From NCBI GenBank assembly GCA_026990095.1, contig JALSIL010000545.1:1-9306 (forward strand): a stretch of DNA of 9,306 nt. Direction: 5' to 3'. The notes under the pieces were generated by a model. The model was not told where the DNA came from. It worked only from the letters and a program-made list of their open reading frames with translations, and did no database searches. Each line of letters starts with the position of its first letter. Position 1 is the first letter of the stretch. Positions 1-7,416 of the stretch are shown here, piece by piece. The position numbers and the translations under genes were made by a program. The stretch comes from Lysobacterales bacterium (GTDB lineage: Bacteria > Pseudomonadota > Gammaproteobacteria > Xanthomonadales > Marinicellaceae).

Positions 1-1
1 A

Positions 2-2431
2 CTATTTTTCCTGTTTCTTTTTTGATTCGGTTATGGTTTCTTTTTTTTCAGAAACAAATGGTAAATGATTAGGAGATTTAATGTTTAAATCGCGTTGCGG
101 GAATGGTATCTCAATTCCTGCTTCTTTAAAGGCTTTGAATAATTTAAAATAATAATCACTGCGAATCGCATAAGGGCGATACCTGTCATAGATAAATACC
201 CACACACGTAAAACAAAATCCAAAGAACTGTCACCAAAACCTGTGAACAAAACAGCTGATTTTTGACTTTCTCGATTAATGGTGTGTTTAACCTTGTTTG
301 CAACATCCAGTGTAATTTCTTTAATTTGTTCAGGGTCACTATCATAAGAAACACCAAAAGGAATTTCGATGCGCAAATAATTATCATCAAAAGTCATGGA
401 TGTCACGCGGTTTGCAATCAATTCAGAGTTTGGAACAATAATATCATAGCCACCATTGGTACGAATAACAGTATAGCGCATAGCCAGTTTTATGACTTTA
501 CCATTAATACCATCATTTAAAGAAATAGAATCACCTACGGTCAAGGTTCTATCAACCAGTAAAATCATACCGCTAATGAAATTGTTGGCAATATTCTGTA
601 AACCAAAACCAATACCGACACCAAGGGCACCAAAAACTATCATCATTTGCCCGAGATTAAATCCAGCCGCTGAAAGAGCCGCCAAGAAGATTAAAAATCC
701 ACCCAAATAATAAATCAATGTCGATATTGAGTGTGATGCACCTTCAGATAACTTTGTACGTTTTGTTAAAAAGACAGTCAACCATTTACGAAACAAGCGT
801 AAAAGGATAAAGCCTAAAATAATGTACAACAAGACTTTTAAAAGAATAGCTAGGGTAAAAGCCGTATCTCCAAAAGAAGCCAGTGGATAATAAATCACCT
901 TTTTGACTTTTTCAAACTGAGCTTTAAACTTATCTCCAAACCACTGCCCAATTTGATCCAGTTTATTGAGTTGTTGCGATAGCAGGGCTAAGATTCGTTC
1001 ATTTTTTTCTGTGCTCACGGCAATAAAATCATTGTTGTTGGTTAATTCCAAAGACAAACGCTGTATGGTTTTTTGATTCTTTTCTAATTGCTTAGCAAGT
1101 TGTTTTTTTGCTTTTGTAATTCTACTGGTATTATTTTTTGGAAATAAATCTTGTTGCAACAAACGGCTAACTTCTAGAGAAGAACGACCAAGCGACTCTA
1201 ATAATTGACTGTTCTCTACGGTAAGGTTTTTTTGTTCAGCCAGTTTATTTTGCCAACTAAGCACCATTTTTTTAAAGGCGGCAGGTCGTGATTTCTTGTT
1301 AGGATAGGCACTTGCCCAATCGGCCTGAAATTCATAATTAGTCAAATGCAGCTGCTGATTTTGTTCTTTTTGCTGCAATAAATTTTTTATGAAATAGACG
1401 TATTGAATTTTATTTAAATTCAGGAGCTTTTGCAGTTGCAATAAAATCTGTGAAGGACTGTCTTGCTCACTGCTTTTTAATTTAACTTCGATGTTATCTA
1501 GAGCCAATTCCGCTTCAAGTGATTTTTTATCAAATTCTTTGTTGAGTTTTTCGTGTTCTTTGAGTAATTTCTTTAAGTCTTCTTTGGCATTGCTAACTTT
1601 TTTTTGCACCTCATCAAGGCTGTCCTTATTGATTTCCAGCTTTTCCAGCACCAAAGGCAACAGCTTCTGTTTAGTAGCAAGCTCATTCTCTATATAGTCT
1701 AGTTGCTTTTTGTTTTTATTTTTCTTCAAATGCAATATGGCATAATCTGCTTGATAAAGATATATTGTCCTTAACAGTTCATACACTTCAAAAGTCTGTT
1801 CTTTATCTTTAATTACGATGGTATACCTGACGATAAGATCATCGAGTATACCCTTTAGGTTTTTAAGTCTTTCGTTATTTTGCTTGGCAAAATCTTTGGT
1901 GGTTTTTTGTAAATGGTGTAATGCTTGAATGGTATTATTAAGTCTATCCAATGATTCAATAGTAAAAGGCTCTTCAATTTTGAAATCAACTCGGGTTATT
2001 GCCTTATTTTCAATCTCTTGCAACAAACTCACGTGCTTAAAGTGCACGTCTTTAAAATTATTAATTAAATCAATAATAGTGTCTTGTTTTTGTTGCAAGC
2101 TCGCAATGTTTTTATTTATCTCTTGATTACTTAAATTATCAAGCACTGCATTATTTTCGTCTCGTTCCAACTGCTTTTTTGCTACTTCAATCTGGACTAG
2201 TACGTCATTTTTTTGTTTCTCTAGTTGTTTAATTAACTGATCTATCAAATTTTTTCTTTGCTCTATTTTGCTTTTGATTTGCTCAATAGTGCCCTCATAA
2301 AGTTCGGCACTCGTTACAGCAGTGATAACAGGAATCTCAGCTGAAACTGTTTTTTCTTCCGTTTTTTCAGGTTGCGCAAAGACACCTGAACACAGAAGAG
2401 ATAAAAGAAAATAAGTGAATAATTTTTGCAT
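2..2431 (-). CDS. Large MscS-family mechanosensitive channel with periplasmic coiled-coil domain
   Basis: This encodes an inner-membrane mechanosensitive channel that should release solutes on hypo-osmotic shock. The 809-residue protein starts with a signal peptide (about 1-19, cut after VFA). About 470 hydrophilic, Lys/Glu/Gln-rich residues follow (about 45-510), with heptad-like runs that predict long periplasmic coiled coils. Two membrane helices lie near 524-546 and 568-590. The pore helix is Gly/Ala-rich (about 597-626, with GALGVGIGFG then LQNIANNFISG), as is typical of MscS. The beta domain (about 630-680, with VGDSI and VPNSELI) and the alpha/beta C-terminal domain (to about residue 780) are complete. 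A charged Lys/Glu tail ends the protein. The size lies between MscS (about 290 residues) and MscK/MscM (above 1100), and there are fewer membrane helices than in MscK. The Shine-Dalgarno sequence is poor. The family call is firm; the exact subtype is not. Confidence 0.93.
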   Translation of the reverse strand: MQKLFTYFLLSLLCSGVFAQPEKTEEKTVSAEIPVITAVTSAELYEGTIEQIKSKIEQRKNLIDQLIKQLEKQKNDVLVQIEVAKKQLERDENNAVLDNLSNQEINKNIASLQQKQDTIIDLINNFKDVHFKHVSLLQEIENKAITRVDFKIEEPFTIESLDRLNNTIQALHHLQKTTKDFAKQNNERLKNLKGILDDLIVRYTIVIKDKEQTFEVYELLRTIYLYQADYAILHLKKNKNKKQLDYIENELATKQKLLPLVLEKLEINKDSLDEVQKKVSNAKEDLKKLLKEHEKLNKEFDKKSLEAELALDNIEVKLKSSEQDSPSQILLQLQKLLNLNKIQYVYFIKNLLQQKEQNQQLHLTNYEFQADWASAYPNKKSRPAAFKKMVLSWQNKLAEQKNLTVENSQLLESLGRSSLEVSRLLQQDLFPKNNTSRITKAKKQLAKQLEKNQKTIQRLSLELTNNNDFIAVSTEKNERILALLSQQLNKLDQIGQWFGDKFKAQFEKVKKVIYYPLASFGDTAFTLAILLKVLLYIILGFILLRLFRKWLTVFLTKRTKLSEGASHSISTLIYYLGGFLIFLAALSAAGFNLGQMMIVFGALGVGIGFGLQNIANNFISGMILLVDRTLTVGDSISLNDGINGKVIKLAMRYTVIRTNGGYDIIVPNSELIANRVTSMTFDDNYLRIEIPFGVSYDSDPEQIKEITLDVANKVKHTINRESQKSAVLFTGFGDSSLDFVLRVWVFIYDRYRPYAIRSDYYFKLFKAFKEAGIEIPFPQRDLNIKSPNHLPFVSEKKETITESKKKQEK

Positions 2432-2437
2432 GGCTTT

Positions 2438-2466
2438 ATTCTACGACTTGAGTTAATTTTACTCAA
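2438..2466 (-). promoter_or_regulatory. Candidate promoter of the MscS-family gene
   Basis: Read on the minus strand, TTGAGT (2466-2461) is followed after exactly 17 bp by TAGAAT (2443-2438). These match the sigma70 consensus at 4 of 6 and 5 of 6 positions. Only 6 bases separate the -10 box from the start codon, so transcription should begin at or beside the A of ATG. The mRNA would then be leaderless or nearly so, which fits the lack of a good Shine-Dalgarno sequence. This is inference from sequence only. Confidence 0.5.
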
Positions 2467-2467
2467 G
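2447..2467. repeat. Perfect 7-bp inverted repeat in the divergent promoter region
   Basis: CTTGAGT (2447-2453) and ACTCAAG (2461-2467) are perfect inverted copies around a 7-nt AT-only spacer. The right arm contains the proposed -35 box of the channel gene. The element could be an operator for a dimeric regulator serving one or both divergent genes. It could also be a hairpin, although on the plus strand it lies upstream of the proposed permease transcription start. There is no T-run, so it is not a terminator. Confidence 0.55.
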
Positions 2468-2492
2468 GGATTATTAACCATCTGTAATAATG

Positions 2493-2498
2493 TATAAT
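2493..2498 (+). promoter_or_regulatory. Candidate -10 box of the permease-peptidase operon
   Basis: A perfect TATAAT lies 30 nt upstream of the chosen permease start at 2529. The best -35 candidate is weak (TTATTA, 2471-2476, 16-bp spacing), so activation by a regulator is possible. Transcription would begin near 2505 and leave a leader of about 24 nt containing the AGAGGA ribosome-binding site. Confidence 0.45.
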
Positions 2499-2528
2499 GC
2501 TTTGTTCATTAATTATTCAGAGGATGGT

Positions 2529-3905
2529 ATGGGCGTTGTTGCTATTGTTATTTCTTTATTGTTGCTGATGTATTTTGCCTATCGAGGTGTTTCTGTCATT
2601 ATATTGGCTCCTTTGTTGGCAATGTTTGCTGTTGTCTTTGCGGGGGAATCTTCACAAGTCATGGCTATTTATACTCAGGTGTTTATGAAAGGTGCGGTTG
2701 GTTTTATTGCCAAATACTTTCCTATTTTCTTACTTGGAGCCATTTTTGGTAAATTGATGCAAGATTCAGGCTCTGCCAAAACCATCGCCATTGCCATTAT
2801 AAAGTTTGTTGGCAAAAAGCATTCCGCCCTTGCCATTGTCACCTCATGTGCCTTATTGACGTATGGAGGAATCTCGGTATTTGTTGTGGCATTTGCTGTT
2901 TACCCACTGGCTGCGGCACTTTTTAAAGAAGCCAATTTACCCAAGCAAATAATTCCCGCCACACTGGCACTGGGTGGTGCAACTTTTACCATGACTTGCC
3001 TACCGGGAACAAACCAAATTCACAACATCATTCCAGGCTCCTATTTTGGTACAAACATTTATGCTGCTCCAATTGTTGGTTTGGTCTCAGGCTTTACCAT
3101 TATGGTGTTGGGCGTCTTATGGATTAATTATCGCTTAAAAACTCTGGCTCATTTGGGTTATGGCAAAAACCACAGCAATGAACCAGAAGAACAAGAAGAA
3201 GGTAACTTACCTTCATTTTGGATAGCCATGACACCCATTTTGGTTGTCATCCTAACAAACTACCTTTTTACTGAAATTTTGATTCCTCGTTGGGATGTTA
3301 GTTACCTTAATTCGGATAAGTTTGGGCACATCAATGTCAATAAACTCACTGGAATTTGGTCCATGATAATCGCCTTAGTTGCGGCAAATGTCACCGTATT
3401 ATTAATTAACTTTAAAAAATTCAACAACCTAAACAAATCACTTACAGATGGAGCCATGGGCTCTATGCTGCCAACATTTAATACTGGTTCAGAAGTGGGT
3501 TATGGCGTGACAATCGCCTCATTAGCTGCTTTTGCCATTATTAAAGAAGCCGTCGTCAACATTTCACCAGGCAATCCCATGATTTCAGAAGTCGTTGCCA
3601 TTAATGTTCTAGCGGGCATAACGGGTTCTGCCTCAGGAGGATTAACCATAGCTCTTGGTGCACTTGGCGACACCTACAATCAAATGGCTCAATCTGCGGG
3701 AATTCCACTCGAATGGATGCACCGTTTAGCCTCAATGGCATCTGGTGGTTTAGATAGCCTTCCTCACAATGGTGCAATTATTACCTTATTAACCATCTGT
3801 GGCTTATCGCACAAACAATCATACAAAGATATAGCTGTCGTCTCTTTGCTGATACCCGTGATTATGGTTTTTACTATGGCTTTTATTTTGACTATGATAG
3901 TATAG
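2529..3905 (+). CDS. GntP-family organic-acid:H+ symporter
   Basis: This is an inner-membrane secondary transporter of the gluconate:H+ symporter (GntP) family, which imports sugar acids or small hydroxy acids such as gluconate or 3-hydroxybutyrate. The substrate cannot be read from the sequence. From the ATG at 2529 the protein has 458 residues, normal for the family, with hydrophobic helices along its whole length and one charged cytoplasm-like linker (about 202-228). Family motifs are CLPGTNQIHNIIP (157-169), NTGSEVGYG (318-326), TGSASGGL (365-372) and GGLDSLPHNGAI (406-417). An in-frame ATG at 2490 would add 13 residues, but it has no ribosome-binding site and overlaps the likely -10 box. 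The 2529 start has AGAGGA (2519-2524) just upstream and begins with the first membrane helix. The gene lies 25 nt before the peptidase gene, so the two are probably co-transcribed. Confidence 0.9.
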   Translation: MGVVAIVISLLLLMYFAYRGVSVIILAPLLAMFAVVFAGESSQVMAIYTQVFMKGAVGFIAKYFPIFLLGAIFGKLMQDSGSAKTIAIAIIKFVGKKHSALAIVTSCALLTYGGISVFVVAFAVYPLAAALFKEANLPKQIIPATLALGGATFTMTCLPGTNQIHNIIPGSYFGTNIYAAPIVGLVSGFTIMVLGVLWINYRLKTLAHLGYGKNHSNEPEEQEEGNLPSFWIAMTPILVVILTNYLFTEILIPRWDVSYLNSDKFGHINVNKLTGIWSMIIALVAANVTVLLINFKKFNNLNKSLTDGAMGSMLPTFNTGSEVGYGVTIASLAAFAIIKEAVVNISPGNPMISEVVAINVLAGITGSASGGLTIALGALGDTYNQMAQSAGIPLEWMHRLASMASGGLDSLPHNGAIITLLTICGLSHKQSYKDIAVVSLLIPVIMVFTMAFILTMIV

Positions 3906-3930
3906 TCGCCATTGCAATTTGAGACTATTT

Positions 3931-5805
3931 ATGAAATCAACTACCAAACTATTGTTTCTAACCTTCCTAATTTTTAGTTACGGATGTTCCACCACTGTGC
4001 ATAAGACCAAAAAAATTGTTGCTGGTGTTGATTACCACTCTTTTGCCAATACGGATGATGTGGTTATTACACACATCAATCTAAATTTATCAATCGACTT
4101 TGACAACCACATAATTCATGGTCGCAATGCCATACAGTACAAACTAAACAACCCCAATGCCAAAGAAATGATTCTCGACACGCGGGATCTTACCATCATT
4201 AACATTGGTACACCAAATGGTCGAGGAGGCATAATTCCCGTTAAATGGCACATGGGACAAAAAGACAAAATGCTCGGGCAAGCTTTAATCATTGACTTAC
4301 CAAAAAATGACCGCATTATTATTGAATACCTCACATCGCCAGAGTCTACTGGTTTACAATGGTTAACACCACAACAAACCAGTTCTAAAAAATACCCGTT
4401 TCTCTATTCTCAATCAGAAGCCATTCATGCACGTAGTTGGATTCCACTGCAAGACACTCCACAAGTGCGTCAAACTTATTCTGCCACCATAAAAGTGAAT
4501 AAGAATTTACGCGCAGTGATGAGTGCTTATAACAACCCCAAGGCTGATGAACGATTTCGCACTTACTATTTTGATATGCCACAAGCCATCCCGTCGTACC
4601 TTATTGCATTGGCTGTTGGCAAGCTTGAATACAAAGCCATAGGACCACGCAGTGGTGTTTGGGCAGAAAAAGTTTTACTAGACAAGGCTGCTTACGAATT
4701 TGAAGACACTGAAAAAATGATTAAAGCTGGCGAGGCCTTGTATGGAAAGTACGATTGGGAAACATACGACTTACTTATTTTGCCTTCAAGCTTTCCTTTT
4801 GGCGGCATGGAAAATCCGCGCTTATCCTTTATTACACCAACCGTTTTGGCTGGTGACAAATCTTTGGTTTCACTTATCGCCCACGAATTAGCCCATTCCT
4901 GGTCAGGCAATTTAGTGACCAATGCCACGTGGAGGGATTTATGGCTTAATGAGGGCTTTACAACTTATTTTGAATCACGCATAACCGAAGTGGTCAAAGG
5001 CAAAGAAACCAAGGACATGGAAGCGGTATTGTCGTACCAAGATTTAATAGCTGAACTTCCAGAACTTACAGCAAAAGACCAACACCTCGCACTCGATTTA
5101 CGCGGGCAAGATCCAGATGATGCCTTTACCGAAATACCTTACACTAAAGGACGCATGTTTTTAGATTGGTTAGAAAACGCCTTTGGTCGAGAAGTTTTTG
5201 ATGAATTTATCAAAAGTTATTTTCGCCATTTTGCCTTTCAAAGCATAACAACAGAAAATTTTGTCAACTATCTTAATGATAATTTACTCAAGAAACACCC
5301 AAAAACAGTCAGCTTAAAACAAGTCAAGCAGTGGATTTATTCTTCTGGCATTCCAAAAACGGCGGTAATCCCTCATACACAGGTATTTACAGCTATTGAT
5401 AACTTAACAAAACAATGGCTTAATAAAGACATCAAAACAAATGAACTGCCCACTAAAAACTGGAGCACACAAGAGTGGTTGTATTTTTTAAATAATATGC
5501 CAAAAGAGATCAATTACGACAAAATGGTTGAACTCGACAAAACCTATGATTTAACCCACATTAAAAATACCGAAATAGCACATGTTTGGTATTTGCTAAG
5601 TATTCGCAACAATTACCAACAAGCTTTTGAAAATATGCGTCATTATTTAATCGAAATTGGTCGCAGAAAACTGATTGTCCCTCTTTATTCAGAGCTTGCA
5701 AAGAATGACAAGAATCGAGCTTGGGCTCAACGAGTTTACCAGATTGCCAGACCTGGTTACCACAGCTTAGCACAGGCCACAATCGATAAAATATTCGAAA
5801 AATAA
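3931..5805 (+). CDS. Lipoprotein M1 aminopeptidase, leukotriene A4 hydrolase-like
   Basis: This zinc metallopeptidase of family M1 should remove N-terminal residues from peptides. The 624-residue protein (ATG at 3931) opens with a hydrophobic signal ending SYGC, an imperfect lipobox (Cys19), so it is probably a membrane-anchored lipoprotein in the periplasm. Catalytic features are complete: GGMENP (291-296), HELAH (318-322) with Glu319, and the third zinc ligand Glu341 exactly 18 residues after His322. Tyr404 in the PYTKG motif is the likely transition-state tyrosine. The C-terminal helical domain is present and keeps Arg578 and Lys580 in GRRK, which match the carboxylate-binding pair of human LTA4H (R563/K565). 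Phe399 takes the place of LTA4H Tyr378. Full length resembles LTA4H and bacterial cold-active aminopeptidases. A TTG at 3919 would add four residues; I prefer ATG because GAG lies 7 nt upstream. Confidence 0.93.
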   Translation: MKSTTKLLFLTFLIFSYGCSTTVHKTKKIVAGVDYHSFANTDDVVITHINLNLSIDFDNHIIHGRNAIQYKLNNPNAKEMILDTRDLTIINIGTPNGRGGIIPVKWHMGQKDKMLGQALIIDLPKNDRIIIEYLTSPESTGLQWLTPQQTSSKKYPFLYSQSEAIHARSWIPLQDTPQVRQTYSATIKVNKNLRAVMSAYNNPKADERFRTYYFDMPQAIPSYLIALAVGKLEYKAIGPRSGVWAEKVLLDKAAYEFEDTEKMIKAGEALYGKYDWETYDLLILPSSFPFGGMENPRLSFITPTVLAGDKSLVSLIAHELAHSWSGNLVTNATWRDLWLNEGFTTYFESRITEVVKGKETKDMEAVLSYQDLIAELPELTAKDQHLALDLRGQDPDDAFTEIPYTKGRMFLDWLENAFGREVFDEFIKSYFRHFAFQSITTENFVNYLNDNLLKKHPKTVSLKQVKQWIYSSGIPKTAVIPHTQVFTAIDNLTKQWLNKDIKTNELPTKNWSTQEWLYFLNNMPKEINYDKMVELDKTYDLTHIKNTEIAHVWYLLSIRNNYQQAFENMRHYLIEIGRRKLIVPLYSELAKNDKNRAWAQRVYQIARPGYHSLAQATIDKIFEK

Positions 5806-5854
5806 GTCTATTTTAAATTTATTTTTAAAATTTAGGTAAAAAGTTAGGAAATAG

Positions 5855-5890
5855 TTGTTAATTTTTAGGGGTATACGTTAAAATCGCCGG
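5855..5890 (+). promoter_or_regulatory. Promoter of the rpsP operon with GC-rich discriminator
   Basis: TTGTTA (5855-5860) and TAAAAT (5879-5884) are separated by 18 bp and match the sigma70 consensus at 4 of 6 and 5 of 6 positions. The stretch after the -10 box is CGCCGG, strikingly GC-rich in this AT-rich DNA. Such discriminators are typical of rRNA and ribosomal-protein promoters repressed by ppGpp/DksA. Very AT-rich DNA upstream (5806-5853) could act as an UP element. Transcription should start near 5891. Confidence 0.6.
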
Positions 5891-5900
5891 CTCGTTGGGA

Positions 5901-5924
5901 CAGACCAATACTTTATTGTGTCTG
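5901..5924 (+). promoter_or_regulatory. Leader hairpin in the rpsP 5' UTR
   Basis: CAGACCAATA (5901-5910) pairs with TATTG (5914-5918) and GTCTG (5920-5924), leaving a 3-nt loop and one bulged T (5919). This makes a 10-bp stem starting about 10 nt into the predicted transcript and ending 17 nt before the GAGG ribosome-binding site. There is no T-tract, so it is not a terminator. It may stabilise the mRNA 5' end or serve as a regulatory target. Confidence 0.55.
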
Positions 5925-5950
5925 ATACATATAAATTTATTGAGGAAATC

Positions 5951-6208
5951 ATGGTAACAATTAGATTATCACGTCATGGCGCTAAAAGAGCTCCATTCTA
6001 TCACGTCGTAGCAGCAGATTGCCGCGCAAAACGTGACGGACGTAACTTAGAAAAAATGGGATTCTTTAATCCTGTAGCACGTGGACAAGAAGAAAGACTA
6101 AGACTTGATCTTGAAAAAATTCAAGCGTGGGTAGATAAAGGTGCTCAGCTTTCAGATCGTGTTAAAACTTTAATTAAAGAAGCAAAAAAAGCAGAAGCTG
6201 CGGCTTAA
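5951..6208 (+). CDS. rpsP: 30S ribosomal protein S16
   Basis: S16 is a small-subunit protein that binds 16S rRNA early in 30S assembly. The protein has 85 residues (E. coli has 82) and begins with the canonical MVTIRLSRHGAKR. It contains the family signatures FYHVVAADCRAKRDGR and LEKMGFFNP. It ends with a Lys/Ala-rich tail. The reading frame is open further upstream from a TTG at 5918, but the true start is the ATG at 5951: a clear TGAGG (5941-5945) precedes it and the S16 N-terminus begins there. It is the first gene of the operon, behind a strong promoter and a leader hairpin, and lies 18 nt before rimM. Confidence 0.98.
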   Translation: MVTIRLSRHGAKRAPFYHVVAADCRAKRDGRNLEKMGFFNPVARGQEERLRLDLEKIQAWVDKGAQLSDRVKTLIKEAKKAEAAA

Positions 6209-6226
6209 TTTAGGCGTTCTTTAAAA

Positions 6227-6733
6227 ATGATTAAAGACAGTCGGATATTAGTTGGAAAAGTATCTGGCTGTTTTGGTGTAAAAGGATGGCTAAAGATTTT
6301 TTCGTATTGCAATCCCAGAGAAAACATCACCACTTATAAAAGTTGGATTGTTGATGGCAAAGTATTTGATTCAGTTGAATCAAAAAGAAATGGCAAATTA
6401 ATAGTTGCTAAGCTCAAAGGAATTGATGACAAAGATACCGCCATGACACTAATTGGTCAAAGCGTAGAAATACGCGAAGATCAACTCGAACAACTTCCGT
6501 CTAACCAGTATTATTGGAGAGACTTAATAGGGTTGAAAGTAACAAATACTAAGGGCATTGCTTTAGGTACAATTACCAACCTACTCGAAACAGGAGCCAA
6601 TGATGTCCTTATCATTAAAGGTGAACGCGAAAGGTTGATACCGTACATTACTGAAAATGACAACAATAAAACAGTAATAGCAGTAGATTTAGATAACAAG
6701 ACCATGACAGTGGAATGGCATGAGGATGACTAG
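6227..6733 (+). CDS. rimM: 16S rRNA processing/ribosome maturation factor RimM
   Basis: RimM binds S19 and helps mature the head of the 30S subunit. The 168-residue protein has the normal length and both domains. The N-terminal beta-barrel (about 5-88) includes the signature CFGVKGWLKIFSY. The PRC-barrel domain starts at YYWRDLIG (95-102), continues with ETGANDVL (121-128) and LIPY (137-140), and ends in a VEWHEDD tail like other RimM proteins. The ribosome-binding site is poor: the only AGG (6212-6214) lies about 12 nt from the ATG. This suggests lower translation than rpsP, in keeping with the known uneven expression of this operon in E. coli. The stop codon overlaps the trmD start by one base. 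Confidence 0.97.
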   Translation: MIKDSRILVGKVSGCFGVKGWLKIFSYCNPRENITTYKSWIVDGKVFDSVESKRNGKLIVAKLKGIDDKDTAMTLIGQSVEIREDQLEQLPSNQYYWRDLIGLKVTNTKGIALGTITNLLETGANDVLIIKGERERLIPYITENDNNKTVIAVDLDNKTMTVEWHEDD

Positions 6734-7416
6734 TGAAATTTACCGTTATTACCTTATTTCCACAAATGGTCGAAGATGCACTGACTTATGGAGTCATTGG
6801 TAAAGCACTCGAAAAAGGCTTAATTGAGCTGAAAACAGTTAATCCAAGAGACTTTAGTACCGACAAACATAAGCGTGTTGATGACCGCCCATTTGGAGGC
6901 GGTGCTGGAATGGTCATGATGCATGACCCATTAGCAGCAACTGTTGAACATTTAAAACAACAGGATAAAGAGTTAACATTAAGTTTTTTAAGCCCAGGCG
7001 GAAAAAAACTTAATCAAGGCACAGTTAATCAATTAGCACAAAAGCATCATATTGTCTTGCTGTGTGGTCGTTACGAAGGCATCGACCAAAGATTTATAGA
7101 TGCATACGTTGATCATGAAATATCCTTGGGAGATTTTGTAATCAGCGGTGGAGAACTGGCAGCAGCTGTCATCATAGATGCCGTTGCTAGGCAGATTCCT
7201 GATGTATTAGGAGATGAAGATTCGGCAAAAACCGATTCATTCATGAACAATACTTTAGGTCCTCCACAATACACAAGATCGACTTTATTGAAAACCGAAG
7301 GTGTTCCAGAAGTTTTACTCTCTGGCAACCATGCAAAAATTGCCAAATGGAGAGAACAAAAAGCATTGGAAATCACCAAGGAAAAAAGACCAGATCTTTT
7401 GAATAAAAAACTATAG
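6733..7416 (+). CDS. trmD: tRNA (guanine37-N1)-methyltransferase TrmD
   Basis: TrmD is a SPOUT (knotted) methyltransferase that uses S-adenosylmethionine to form m1G37 next to the anticodon of tRNAs reading CNN and some other codons, preventing +1 frameshifting. Seen motifs are DDRPFGGGAGMVMM (50-63), LSPGG (86-90), LCGRYEGID (110-118), SLGDFVISGGEL (131-142), Arg153 in VARQIP, and the catalytic-type Asp168 in TDSF. The E. coli GLLD..P.YTRP segment is altered here: Gly176 replaces the second Asp, and YTRS replaces YTRP. The protein has 227 residues and stops after the RPDLL segment, so it lacks the last ~28 residues of the 255-residue E. coli enzyme, as do other short TrmD proteins. The GTG start shares its first G with the rimM TAG stop. 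GAGGA (6722-6726) supports this start, and coupled translation is likely. Confidence 0.97.
   Translation: MKFTVITLFPQMVEDALTYGVIGKALEKGLIELKTVNPRDFSTDKHKRVDDRPFGGGAGMVMMHDPLAATVEHLKQQDKELTLSFLSPGGKKLNQGTVNQLAQKHHIVLLCGRYEGIDQRFIDAYVDHEISLGDFVISGGELAAAVIIDAVARQIPDVLGDEDSAKTDSFMNNTLGPPQYTRSTLLKTEGVPEVLLSGNHAKIAKWREQKALEITKEKRPDLLNKKL

Noticed and set aside
263..710. Plus-strand open frames opposite the MscS core region.
   Set aside because: They are antisense shadows of a strongly conserved membrane domain and have no ribosome-binding sites or family resemblance.
5810..5831. ATTTTAAA / TTTAAAAT 8-bp inverted repeat after the peptidase gene as a terminator.
   Set aside because: The stem is purely A/T and is not followed by a T-run. 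It is expected by chance in such AT-rich DNA, so I do not call it a terminator; it may only form part of AT-rich promoter-upstream DNA.
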